This document shows, piece by piece, positions 15,181 to 22,793 of a DNA stretch of 22,793 bases. The stretch is from assembly GCA_964615585.1 (NCBI GenBank), contig CAZTNS010000037.1:1-22793 (forward strand), in the 5' to 3' direction. Under the pieces are notes generated by a model. It searched no databases. It was given only the letters and a program-made list of their open reading frames with translations, and had not been told where the DNA came from. Position 1 is the stretch's first letter. Every line of letters starts with the position of its first letter. This stretch comes from JAQIBY01 sp964615585. GTDB taxonomy: Bacteria > Bacteroidota > Bacteroidia > Bacteroidales > ML635J-15. The position numbers and the translations under genes were made by a program.

Positions 15181-15780
15181 TTATCCCTCGCCGGTAAATT
15201 TTTTCCTGTGATAGCGTGAATACAGGCTTACCACAGGATTATGCCCGGTCACCCTGTCTTTAACAACAAAAGTTGTCACAGGTGCTTCGGAATATTTGGT
15301 GAATAACATGTCATGGCCTACGCATAAACCAAGGATTATGTTCATATCCGTTTTTAAATCATTCAATACCATGGCCTGACCAATGGAATTACATATAGAT
15401 TCATACCTGTCACCATGAATTTGTGTCAGGTGAAAATCCTGCTTATTTATCCCGGAAAATTTACAGCATATGGTATGCACCTCAAAGTCTTTATCAAGGA
15501 TGTCCTTCATTGTTTTGGCTTCGCTTAGAAATCCCACACAATGTGCTATGCCAATGCGTTTGTAACCCATCTGCTTTGCAAATCCGATAATCTCTTCAAG
15601 CCTTGTCCATTCCATATAATGTTCGCCTTCAATACGCGTTGAAACGTTCATGACTTTCAGGTTCTCCGCTTTGGCGTATTCTTTCCTTGTTGGCGCATCG
15701 TAAGGTTTATAATCATAACCACGCGCACAATCTTTACCTTCATAACAAGGATGAGGTTTGCATCCTGCACAATTTGCCAT
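15181..15780 (-). CDS. Cysteine-rich DUF1847 family protein (putative metal-binding)
   Basis: 199 residues from MANCAGCKPHPCYEGKDC. The N-terminus has a Cx2Cx4Cx5C cluster (C4, C7, C12, C18). Further conserved-looking cysteines are in GIAHCVGF, HTICCKFSG and ILGLCVGHD, with a VTTFVVKDRVTGHNPV end, all as I recall for DUF1847. The frame is open 50 codons upstream to 15930, including a hydrophobic stretch. A clear Shine-Dalgarno (AAAGGAG) 7 nt before 15780 and a promoter candidate inside that extension argue for the shorter form. It is predicted to bind a metal or Fe-S cluster, but no reaction is known. It diverges from cysH across 223 bp, hinting at a link to sulfur or redox metabolism, and is convergent with the rhomboid gene. 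Confidence 0.82.
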   Translation of the reverse strand: MANCAGCKPHPCYEGKDCARGYDYKPYDAPTRKEYAKAENLKVMNVSTRIEGEHYMEWTRLEEIIGFAKQMGYKRIGIAHCVGFLSEAKTMKDILDKDFEVHTICCKFSGINKQDFHLTQIHGDRYESICNSIGQAMVLNDLKTDMNIILGLCVGHDMLFTKYSEAPVTTFVVKDRVTGHNPVVSLYSRYHRKKFTGEG

Positions 15781-15786
15781 AATAAA

Positions 15787-15794
15787 CTCCTTTC
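15787..15794 (-). promoter_or_regulatory. Shine-Dalgarno deciding the DUF1847 start
   Basis: GAAAGGAG on the minus strand, about 6-7 nt before the ATG at 15780. Most genes in this window lack such a site, so it is good evidence for the short form of the protein. Confidence 0.7.
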
Positions 15795-15847
15795 TGTTCT
15801 GCCGGGCATCCATCCTAATAAGATGCCTGTATGTTTTAAGCTTAAGA

Positions 15848-15880
15848 CGAAAGTACAATAAAATCATGACAATAATCAAA
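15848..15880 (-). promoter_or_regulatory. Candidate promoter for the DUF1847 gene
   Basis: TTTG (15877-15880), a 21-bp spacer and TACTTTCG (15848-15855), one base from TAnnTTTG, are placed about 68 bp before the 15780 start. The spacing equals that of the thioredoxin-pair candidate. Confidence 0.4.
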
Positions 15881-16003
15881 AGGTTGATTAAATTTGATAT
15901 AGATAGCCAGGAAAAACCTCCTTCATGCAAATTAGGTATTTTTACTTATTGATTAGTTTATATATTCACATCTTGATTTTATGATAAAAAAAAGAGATGA
16001 AAC

Positions 16004-16696
16004 ATGAACATTACAGATATCAACAATCAGATTAAGAACAAAGCCATTGAAGCCCGCATTGAAGATATGTGCAACATGTTTCCCGGAAAAGTGGTGTTTA
16101 CTACCAGTTTTGGCATGGAAGACCAGGTCATTACAGACATCATTTACTCCAACAACCTGCCGGTAAAAGTAGCCACACTGGACACAGGCCGTATGTTTGA
16201 AGAAACTTATAAAGTGTTCAGCCGCACACGTGAGCGTTACGGAAAAAAGATTGAGGTATATTACCCTGACACAAAAGCCGTTGAAAAGCTAATGACCACC
16301 AAAGGCCCGTTTAGTTTTTACGAATCGGCAGAAAACCGTATAGAATGCTGTAACATTCGTAAGGTTGAACCACTCAGACGCGCTTTAAAGGGGTATAAAT
16401 GCTGGATTACAGGCATCAGGCAGGAACAATCTGCAGAACGCCGGCACATGCAGGAAATTGAATGGGACCCCACTCACAACCTGTATAAAATGAGCCCCTT
16501 GTATGAATGGACACTGGATGAGGTGGAAAAATACATAAAAACCAACAACGTACCCTATAATTTACTGTATGATAAGGGCTTTGCAAGCATTGGCTGTGCG
16601 CCTTGCACACGGGCTATCAGGCCGGGGGATGATTTTCGTTCAGGCCGCTGGTGGTGGGAACACAATTCAGCAAAGGAATGCGGGCTGCATATTTAG
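16004..16696 (+). CDS. cysH: Assimilatory APS reductase-type CysH (4Fe-4S)
   Basis: A 230-residue adenosine-phosphosulfate reductase that turns activated sulfate into sulfite using thioredoxin. The PP-loop-like start is TTSFGMEDQVITD (34-46), with LDTGRMFEETY (59-69) next. C115-C116 (IECCNIRK) and C198/C201 (GCAPCTRAI) are the four ligands of the [4Fe-4S] cluster that marks the APS-using type rather than cluster-free PAPS reductase. C226 in KECGLH is the catalytic thiol. WITGIRQEQSAERR (134-147) contacts the nucleotide. Length is normal for this type. No cysD/N/C or sulfite reductase lies in the window, so the rest of the pathway must be elsewhere. Confidence 0.92.
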   Translation: MNITDINNQIKNKAIEARIEDMCNMFPGKVVFTTSFGMEDQVITDIIYSNNLPVKVATLDTGRMFEETYKVFSRTRERYGKKIEVYYPDTKAVEKLMTTKGPFSFYESAENRIECCNIRKVEPLRRALKGYKCWITGIRQEQSAERRHMQEIEWDPTHNLYKMSPLYEWTLDEVEKYIKTNNVPYNLLYDKGFASIGCAPCTRAIRPGDDFRSGRWWWEHNSAKECGLHI

Positions 16697-16814
16697 GAGA
16701 TTTCTATTGATTTTTTTTCTTTTAATACCAAGTTGCGTTCATGCTGCAATATTTTGTTTACCTGAAAAACCAATTAATAGCATTTTTATATGTTTAATGT
16801 GATTTCAATAATTT

Positions 16815-16888
16815 TGGCTGCATAGCTATGGGAGTCGAAGCAAGCAATGTCGAAGGGTGTGCTTGAGCTACTATGGTGGGTACAGCCA
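16815..16888. repeat. Nested inverted repeat between cysH and the GH65 gene
   Basis: Outer TGGCTG (16815-16820) pairs with CAGCCA (16883-16888). Inner CAAGCA (16841-16846) pairs with TGCTTG (16860-16865). GTCGAAG occurs twice inside (16834-16840 and 16849-16855). There is no T tract on either side, so it is not a typical terminator, though it lies between two convergent genes. Confidence 0.45.
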
Positions 16889-16920
16889 TAATGATTCAGA
16901 TTCTATCCGGAAAAGATCGA

Positions 16921-19335
16921 TTATTCATTTGGTATCTTAAATTCTTTCACTTCACCGTATTTGAATTTATACACTTTATCAATCACGCCGATGTTTACCG
17001 TATTGCTCCATCCTTCATCAAAACATATGGTTAATTTATCATGCTCTATGGTAAAGATTATCCAGTGGCGATGATATTTGATGCGCAATATAAGGCGTTT
17101 TATGGTATCCGGCAGATTGGGTTTAATCCACAGCACATCATCCAGGACTTCAATGCCTGCAAACCCACGCTGCACAAGGTCTAATGAGCCGGCCATGGCA
17201 CCAAGGTGTATGCCTTCGGGGGTGGTTCCTCCCTGAACATCCTCAAAATCACTTATCAACAAGGTTTCAAAACCTTCCCACGATTCCATTTTATCGTATT
17301 TCATCAATATCCATGAAAACACAAACCTGCTCAGCGTGGAACCATGGGATGTGCGTTCGCCGTAATAATCAATATTGCGCCTAATCATATCATCGGTCAA
17401 CGTATAACCGAGTTTCTTAAAAATGCCTTTAAGTTCTTCTTTTGAAAAGACATATAAAAGCATCAACACATCGGCCTGTTTGCTCGCTTTATAGTAATTG
17501 GGTGTGTTCCCTTCACTTTCAAGTATCCTGTCAAGGCGCTGAATGTTATCGTATTTTTTACGATACTCATCCCACGGAAATTCCTTAAGTTTTTCGTATC
17601 CTTCAAACTGACTTATGATATCCTCTTCATGAAACGGTACATACATTTTGGTACTGATGCCTTTCCATGCTTTTAATTCCTTATCGTCAATATCAAGTTC
17701 TTTCAACAGTTCATCACGGCGGTTTTTCTCAATCATTTCCAGGATATCAAGTGCTTTCTGCAATACCCATGCCACCATCACATTGGTATAGGCATTGTTG
17801 TCAAGGCCTTGTTTTTCAGAGTCAGGATAGGAGGTATGATACTCATCAGGGCCGACAACACCATGCATTTCATACCGTTCCCTATCCATATTATATATTG
17901 CCTTGCTGGCCCAGAAAGCTGCAATGTCAAGGAATATCTTAGCGCCGAAAAAAGACAGAAAATGCTGGTCATCGGTAGCGATAAAGTAATTCCAGACATT
18001 ATACGCAATGGCAGCGTTAACGTGTCGTTGGAGATGGGTATCATCAGGCAGCCATCTGCCGGATTTCGGATTCAGGTGCAACACTTGCGTTTCTTCCCTT
18101 CCATCGCTGCCACTCTGCCACGGAAACATGGCGCCTTTATACCCTGCTATGCGTGCGGCATACCGGGCTTCCCCAAGCCGATGATACCGGTACATCAGCA
18201 AACTGCGGGTAATTTCAGGAAAACGAATGTTCAGGTAAGGGTAGATATATAGTTCATCCCAAAAAATATGGCCGCGGTAAGCTTCACCGTGCAATCCCCT
18301 TGCCGGGACACCCACATCAAGGTTAATGGTATTGAAAGACACCGTTTGAAGCACATGAAAGATATGCAACCGCAGCAAGCGTTGATTTCTGTCTCCGTTC
18401 TGAAGCTCAATATCGGCACGGCGCCACAAGTTTGCATACGATAGAACATTGTCTGATAAAATGTCATCAAAACGCCTGGAGCGGTTTATTTCTTTTTCCG
18501 AATTCAACATGGGCTCACTGATAGCCCTGTCTTTTGAGGTATGAAGTGCAATTATTTTTTCTATGGCATAGGTTTTTTCCTTTTGGACATTACACTTCAG
18601 TATTTGACCAATTAAATTTTTTTGTTTATGCGTTGTAACGGACACATCTATCTCCCCTGCATCATCATAAACCTTGGTTCGTGCGGCCTGTGCCATAACC
18701 AATTGTGACTGGTTTGTGCGGGTTTTAAGCAGCATAACATTCTCTCCTGATTGCCTGGTTTCCAACGGCTCCAGGTGCTGACCCTCCAGTTTACGATAAC
18801 GGGGCACACCATCGTTTGTCACCGTGCCATCAAGTTGTGAATGAATTTCAATCTCACCTTCCCAGTTTTCAGGGGTAATCTTCCATTGCAAGCCTGCACG
18901 GTGTTTATAATGCATGCTGACAAACCGCCTGCTGACAATGTGGGTACGCCGTCCTTCATCATCCTCAACACGCATATCCCGGATCAAAATGCCTTCTTTC
19001 ATGTTGAGGGTTTGGGTATAATCATGAATTTTGTATTCATCAAGGTTCAACCATTTTCCACCTTCCGGCCTGAAAGAAAGATACAGCCAATTGGGAAAAT
19101 TGACAAAATCCTCATTTTCGATCATTTTTCCGGATATCTCTGTTTTAGCCCTGTTATAGCCACCTGCCAAATATGTCCCGGGATAATTAAATTCATCGTT
19201 GCTTCTTTCTTCTGCAGCACCCCGGGTGGCAAAATACCCGTTACCAAGGGTACAGAGTGCTTCTCTTAGTTTTTGTTCCTCTGGGCTCCAGCCGTGATAT
19301 GTAATTTTAAAATTCTTCATCATGTTACTATTCAT
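16921..19335 (-). CDS. Glycoside hydrolase family 65 disaccharide phosphorylase (probably trehalose-type)
   Basis: 804 residues from MNSNMMKNFKITY at 19335. The frame extends nine codons to a TTG at 19362; MKNFKITYHGW at 19320 is also possible. GH65 enzymes phosphorolyse alpha-glucosides (trehalose, maltose, kojibiose, nigerose) to beta-glucose-1-phosphate. Visible are the N-terminal beta-sandwich start LGNGYFATRGA, the (alpha/alpha)6 barrel motifs ARGLHGEAYRGHIFWDELY and YKGAMFPWQSGSDGRE, the general acid Glu (about residue 498) in GVVGPDEYHT, KQADVLMLLY, the phosphate-site TSHGSTLS, and TTPEGIHLGAMAGS. The phosphate-site motif favours a phosphorylase over a hydrolase. The bPGM-TPP fusion 51 bp upstream in the same operon points to trehalose or trehalose-6-phosphate as substrate; sequence alone does not fix it. 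No signal peptide: cytoplasmic. Confidence 0.9.
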   Translation of the reverse strand: MNSNMMKNFKITYHGWSPEEQKLREALCTLGNGYFATRGAAEERSNDEFNYPGTYLAGGYNRAKTEISGKMIENEDFVNFPNWLYLSFRPEGGKWLNLDEYKIHDYTQTLNMKEGILIRDMRVEDDEGRRTHIVSRRFVSMHYKHRAGLQWKITPENWEGEIEIHSQLDGTVTNDGVPRYRKLEGQHLEPLETRQSGENVMLLKTRTNQSQLVMAQAARTKVYDDAGEIDVSVTTHKQKNLIGQILKCNVQKEKTYAIEKIIALHTSKDRAISEPMLNSEKEINRSRRFDDILSDNVLSYANLWRRADIELQNGDRNQRLLRLHIFHVLQTVSFNTINLDVGVPARGLHGEAYRGHIFWDELYIYPYLNIRFPEITRSLLMYRYHRLGEARYAARIAGYKGAMFPWQSGSDGREETQVLHLNPKSGRWLPDDTHLQRHVNAAIAYNVWNYFIATDDQHFLSFFGAKIFLDIAAFWASKAIYNMDRERYEMHGVVGPDEYHTSYPDSEKQGLDNNAYTNVMVAWVLQKALDILEMIEKNRRDELLKELDIDDKELKAWKGISTKMYVPFHEEDIISQFEGYEKLKEFPWDEYRKKYDNIQRLDRILESEGNTPNYYKASKQADVLMLLYVFSKEELKGIFKKLGYTLTDDMIRRNIDYYGERTSHGSTLSRFVFSWILMKYDKMESWEGFETLLISDFEDVQGGTTPEGIHLGAMAGSLDLVQRGFAGIEVLDDVLWIKPNLPDTIKRLILRIKYHRHWIIFTIEHDKLTICFDEGWSNTVNIGVIDKVYKFKYGEVKEFKIPNE

Positions 19336-19386
19336 GCTTTTAACATTCAACAATAAATACAATTCTTAGTTTTACGGGCAATACAC

Positions 19387-20934
19387 TCATCGCTTTATCA
19401 ATTGTTTCAATTTATTTAAAAACCGGTACACTTCTTTTGTATCGTTCAACCTGTATGACGCTGCAGTATTTTGGCCATGAGAGCCTGTCATGATTCCGAG
19501 GCCATTTTCACGAACCACGGAAAACGCATCTTCATCGGTAACATCATCACCAATAAACACAGGGAGGTTTTGCTCAGGATTCAACCCCAACTTTTGCATT
19601 AACCAATCCAGTGCATAGCCTTTATGCCATTCGATATCAGGCTTAAGTTCGAGTACTTTTTTGCCGCTGCCTTTTTTCAGAGCGTCGTATTTTTCCAGTT
19701 CCTCGTAAAAAGCTTTTTTCACTTCAGGCACATCATCATCTTTAACGTTGCGATAATGCACAGCTATGGCATATTTTTTCCGTTCAACCTGTGCTCCTTT
19801 GACGCCTTTCAATCGTTCTGACAGGTTTTTTTCGGCTTCATCAAGCAATGGCAAAGCTTTTTTTCCTTTATCATACTGCATTTTCAGGTTATTTGGTCCG
19901 GTGATATCAAAACCATGACTGCCTGCATAAATAACTGAATCAATGCCCATTTTTGAAACTATGTCTTTGCGATCGCGTCCTGTAATGACAGCCACGGTAA
20001 TCAGATCAGATAATTCACTGATGACTTTTCTGCCTTCACCAGACAACAGCGCAGCATCGGGATCATTGACTATGGGGGTTAATGTACCGTCGTAATCGAG
20101 AAACAATACCGGTCTTTTGTTTTCCAGCATGTTTTTGATTTCCTCAAAATTGTCCAGTGCATGAGGCAAATCTTCTGGTAATTGTTGATGTAATGTATGC
20201 ATTTTATCCTCCAGTTCGGTTAGTTTATGTACGACAATATCTGCTCCTGCAGCTTTCAGGGCTGTGTTTTTTTGGTTTCGTGCCACCCCCACCACAAGGC
20301 CAAAATCTCCTTTTTTCCCGGCTTTAACACCGGCGATGGCATCCTCCACAACAATAGATTGCGAAGGTTTTGCATCAAGCAATTCAGCGGCTTTCAAAAA
20401 AACATCGGGTTCAGGTTTTCCGGGTATGTTTTTCTCTTTGGCCACAACACCATCCACCCTGGCATCAAAAAAATGTTCCAACCCGGCAGACCTTAGAATA
20501 TGCACACAATTGCGGCTGGCAGAAATCACAGCGAGTTTAATGCCTGCTTTTTTCCATTTTTTCATCATCTCCAGGGTATCAGGATACGCATGTGCCCCTT
20601 CTTTTTCGAGGATTTCCAAAAACAAGGCATTTTTTCGCAAGCCAAGGCCATATACGGTGTCATCACCAGGGTTATCAGATTCTGACCCTTCGGGAACTTC
20701 AATGTTGCGGGACTTTAGAAAACGGCGTACACCGTCAAAGCGCGGCACACCGTCAATGTATTCTTTATAATCCCTCTCAATGCTCAGGGGTTCAAAATTA
20801 TCACCCTGGGTTTTTCGTAAAAATTCATCAAACATTTGTTTCCAGGCTTTGGCATGTAATTTCGCCGTTTGGGTGATCACACCATCCATATCCAGGATAA
20901 CCGTTTTAAAACTATTGAATGTATCTTTTATCAT
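19387..20934 (-). CDS. Fused beta-phosphoglucomutase / trehalose-6-phosphate phosphatase
   Basis: 515 residues with two HAD phosphatase-fold domains. Domain 1 (1-245) is beta-phosphoglucomutase-like: D15/D17 in LDMDGVITQTAKLHAKAWK, SAS at 138-140, K173 in GKPEPDVF, E197/D198 in VVEDAIAGVKAG. The second Asp and the cap residues are those used to convert beta-glucose-1-phosphate to glucose-6-phosphate. Domain 2 (270-515) is OtsB-like: D280/D282 in FLDYDGTLTPI, AVITGRDRKDI (315-325), AGSHG, K438 in WHKGYALDWLM, D463/D464/D467 in IGDDVTDEDAF. It should dephosphorylate trehalose-6-phosphate. All catalytic residues of both halves are intact. It is the first gene of the pair with GH65; no trehalose-6-phosphate synthase is in the window. 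Each single-domain call is strong; how flux runs is inference. Confidence 0.9.
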   Translation of the reverse strand: MIKDTFNSFKTVILDMDGVITQTAKLHAKAWKQMFDEFLRKTQGDNFEPLSIERDYKEYIDGVPRFDGVRRFLKSRNIEVPEGSESDNPGDDTVYGLGLRKNALFLEILEKEGAHAYPDTLEMMKKWKKAGIKLAVISASRNCVHILRSAGLEHFFDARVDGVVAKEKNIPGKPEPDVFLKAAELLDAKPSQSIVVEDAIAGVKAGKKGDFGLVVGVARNQKNTALKAAGADIVVHKLTELEDKMHTLHQQLPEDLPHALDNFEEIKNMLENKRPVLFLDYDGTLTPIVNDPDAALLSGEGRKVISELSDLITVAVITGRDRKDIVSKMGIDSVIYAGSHGFDITGPNNLKMQYDKGKKALPLLDEAEKNLSERLKGVKGAQVERKKYAIAVHYRNVKDDDVPEVKKAFYEELEKYDALKKGSGKKVLELKPDIEWHKGYALDWLMQKLGLNPEQNLPVFIGDDVTDEDAFSVVRENGLGIMTGSHGQNTAASYRLNDTKEVYRFLNKLKQLIKR

Positions 20935-21038
20935 AACATTTATTTATTGTCAAAAAAAGGCTAAAGCACGTTATTTGTATTTAACGCTTCAATTAAATAA
21001 ATGTTGAGAAAAATTAATCAATCCGGAATATTTGTTTA

Positions 21039-22493
21039 TCAATGTTCAATAAACTGTTTGTAATGTTCATACCGTTGGAAAATATATTTTACATACAGGA
21101 CAGGTTCCAGTCCGCGTACATATCCATAGATAACTTCAGGGCGGTTGTAGAATTTCGGATGTGACAATTTCAGAACCATTTTTTCTACATTATCATCCCA
21201 TGTGTATTCTTCATAATTATTTAAAGCGGCAAGTTTTTGTGCATCACGCACATGCCCGAACCCGCAATTGTATGAGGCGAGTGTGAATTTTATACGCTGA
21301 ATGCTGTCTTCAATTTTATCAAATCGGTTGTACATGTGTTTTAGGTATTTTGTTCCACCTCGGATACTGGCCTCCGGATTGTATGGCTTCTTTATTCCGA
21401 GTTCTTTAGCTGTTAAGGGCATGATTTGCATCAGCCCCATTGCTCCAGCCCATGATTTTGCAAGTGGATCAAATTGTGATTCCTGGTAAACCTGGGAGGC
21501 TATCAGACGCCAGTCCCAGCCAATCTCCAAGGCAAAAGTTTTGATTAATTCATCGTAACTGCTGATTTGTTCGTTGTTTAGACTGTAAAACTCACTTTCA
21601 ATGCGTTTTCTGAAACTGCGACGGTTTTTAAAATATTTGTTAAAAATCACATAATAATCCACTTCATCCTTCATGTTATCAAGCCACTTGTTTGTTTCTT
21701 CGAGCAAATCGCCGGAACTGTGTCGAACTGCCCAACTGATGCGTTGGGAAAAACTCACCGGAACATCAATGTTTAAAATGGGGTAATAGGATGCCATAAT
21801 ACCGGCTATGTTGTTATCTGCTATGGTATATTTAATTTTCCCATCAACTACCATTTGAATTATTTCATCTGTGGATAAATCGCCCGATAGAGGTTCAATA
21901 TGAATTTGGCCTCCGATTTCCTGTGAGAGATTTTTTATGCGTTTATAATAAGATGAGTTTTTACGGATAGAAACGGTATCACCTATAAGTTCAATAGGAT
22001 CATGAATCAGGGATTTTTCAATTTCTTTCCAATTCATACTGCGCCAGTTGTCCGGTTTTTTTTGCACCAATACCTGATGGGTAAGAAACAGATAATCTGT
22101 AAAACTGACATCTTTTTTTCTGTCTGAGGTAATGGTCATTCCATGAGCCAAAATGTCCGCTTTTCCATTGCGGAGCTGTGGTAGCAGGCTATCAATGTTT
22201 TTTGATATCTTGATTTTCAGATCTAAATCCAGATGATCAGCAAAACGTTGCAACAATTCATATTCAAAACCCATGGGCTGCCCGCGGTATAGAAAATAAC
22301 TGGTGTTGCTGAAAGTGGTAAGTGCAACAAGTTCTCCATCTTTTTTTATTTCATCCAAGTCCTTTACGTATTGCGTTTTTTGGGCACTTTTTTTCTTGCT
22401 CTGCTCATTTGTACATGTATTACATGCAGAAAACAGAAGGCTGAAAGCAAATATGATGCTTGCTATAATGCGGTAGCTGTGAATGTTTTTCAT
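21039..22493 (-). CDS. mltF: MltF-type membrane-bound lytic transglycosylase lipoprotein
   Basis: 484 residues from MKNIHSYRI (an in-frame ATG three codons upstream at 22502 is the alternative). The signal sequence ends in LLFSAC, a near-consensus lipobox with the lipidated Cys at residue 24 (27 from the upper Met). An amino-acid-binding-protein-like (SBP_bac_3) domain spans about 45-295 (GQPMGFEYELLQRFADHL, GKADILAHGMTIT). The SLT domain starts near 310, with catalytic Glu in QVYQESQFDP (residue 338), GAMGLMQIMP and ASYNCGFGHV. It cleaves peptidoglycan glycan strands to 1,6-anhydromuropeptides in the periplasm. The regulatory domain may sense muropeptides, as shown for MltF homologues. It lies 104 bp upstream of the trehalose pair on the same strand; a shared transcript is possible but not evident. 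Confidence 0.92.
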   Translation of the reverse strand: MKNIHSYRIIASIIFAFSLLFSACNTCTNEQSKKKSAQKTQYVKDLDEIKKDGELVALTTFSNTSYFLYRGQPMGFEYELLQRFADHLDLDLKIKISKNIDSLLPQLRNGKADILAHGMTITSDRKKDVSFTDYLFLTHQVLVQKKPDNWRSMNWKEIEKSLIHDPIELIGDTVSIRKNSSYYKRIKNLSQEIGGQIHIEPLSGDLSTDEIIQMVVDGKIKYTIADNNIAGIMASYYPILNIDVPVSFSQRISWAVRHSSGDLLEETNKWLDNMKDEVDYYVIFNKYFKNRRSFRKRIESEFYSLNNEQISSYDELIKTFALEIGWDWRLIASQVYQESQFDPLAKSWAGAMGLMQIMPLTAKELGIKKPYNPEASIRGGTKYLKHMYNRFDKIEDSIQRIKFTLASYNCGFGHVRDAQKLAALNNYEEYTWDDNVEKMVLKLSHPKFYNRPEVIYGYVRGLEPVLYVKYIFQRYEHYKQFIEH

Positions 22494-22529
22494 GTTTATC
22501 ATTGGTACATTGGTTTAAGATGACTTAAT

Positions 22530-22653
22530 ATAATATTGTGTTTGTATAATATCCGATTTTTGCCCTTCGACTCTCAATCCTCGGTTGTACTCACTTTGGA
22601 TGAGCTTTGTATATCGCAGTATATCGCTTTGTAACATCCATAATATTGTGTTT
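22530..22653. repeat. 14-bp direct repeat upstream of mltF
   Basis: ATAATATTGTGTTT occurs at 22530-22543 and again at 22640-22653, 110 bp apart. The segment between includes a short tandem TATATCGC. It is AT-rich and near the probable mltF promoter; significance is doubtful. Confidence 0.4.
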
Positions 22654-22719
22654 TTTATGATTTCTGAATCAAACACTCCCCGTTTATAGACGGGATATGT
22701 TTAAAATCATAACTGAGCC

Positions 22720-22793
22720 CAGTCTAAAAAGTCATTACCTTGCCACTAAGACACGAAGACTCAAAGCATCACAAGGTGTAAGTCATAGCAATT
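22720..22793 (-). mobile_element. Second copy of the MITE-like element, cut by the window end
   Basis: Begins with the terminal repeat CAGTCTAAAAAGTCA (22720-22734) and runs through CACTAAG, CTCAAAGCATCACAA and GCAATT. It matches the reverse complement of 7582-7647 along its length except for a roughly 10-bp insertion (ACACGAAGAC). Orientation is opposite to the copy at 7485-7647. The rest lies beyond the window. Confidence 0.6.

Noticed and set aside
15781..15930. Membrane-anchor extension of the DUF1847 protein
   Set aside because: A good Shine-Dalgarno sits just before the 15780 ATG, the family begins at that cysteine cluster, and a promoter candidate lies within the extension.
20264..20770. 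168-residue plus-strand open frame
   Set aside because: It lies wholly opposite the bPGM domain, whose catalytic motifs are intact; it is a shadow frame.
22560..22612. Relative of the GTCGAAG element at 16831-16865
   Set aside because: Only about ten bases around GAGTCGAAG are shared, too little to call a repeat family.
22672..22694. Terminator hairpin CCCGT / ACGGG
   Set aside because: Only five base pairs and no T tract on either strand.

Overview
The window looks like a chromosomal segment from a Bacteroidota bacterium, probably a Bacteroidales/Marinilabiliales-type anaerobe; the exact lineage is inference. Reasons: AT-rich intergenic DNA, few Shine-Dalgarno sequences, promoter candidates of the Bacteroidota TTTG / TAnnTTTG type, an epimerase-type L-threonine dehydrogenase, TlpA-like proteins with long helical middle domains, and abundant lipoproteins and secreted proteins. 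I see no tRNA, rRNA, CRISPR array, transposase, phage gene or toxin-antitoxin pair. About 15 complete genes are present, plus the last codons of one more at the left edge.

Layout. (1) 1-3253: tail of an unknown + strand gene; a GT-C/TMTC-like membrane glycosyltransferase with TPRs (-); a secreted or anchored coiled-coil membrane protein (-) with its own terminator. (2) 3367-4992: a secreted beta-propeller/transglutaminase-like fusion (+). (3) 5112-9400: amino-acid catabolism, with a tdh-kbl operon (-, threonine to glycine and acetyl-CoA) divergent from pruA (+, glutamate semialdehyde to glutamate). The 472-bp gap between them holds a 163-bp MITE-like element with 15-bp terminal inverted repeats. 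(4) 9401-10698: a repeat-rich stretch around a small lipoprotein of the KPxxYLYP type, ending in a strikingly GC-rich cruciform-like element. (5) 10699-14209 (-): two tandem, overlapping TlpA-like thioredoxin-fold paralogs followed by a ferritin. (6) 14419-16696: a rhomboid protease with a poly-Glu tail (+), a cysteine-rich DUF1847 protein (-), and an APS-reductase-type CysH (+) divergent from it. (7) 16921-20934 (-): a two-gene trehalose/disaccharide module, a beta-phosphoglucomutase-trehalose-6-phosphatase fusion followed by a GH65 phosphorylase. (8) 21039-22493 (-): an MltF-type lytic transglycosylase lipoprotein. (9) The right edge carries a second, oppositely oriented copy of the MITE-like element, cut by the window end.

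How the genes work together. Most of the window is ordinary housekeeping and envelope biology. The clearest functional units are tdh-kbl (with pruA as a catabolic neighbour) and the bPGM-TPP/GH65 pair. That pair has the same three activities and domain order as the single-chain mycobacterial OtsB1-type protein, but split in two. The tandem thioredoxin paralogs differ in their CxxC motifs and probably act together in the periplasm. I found no defence or mobile gene cassette. The least explained DNA is in the intergenic repeats and the GC-rich structured element at 10501-10640.
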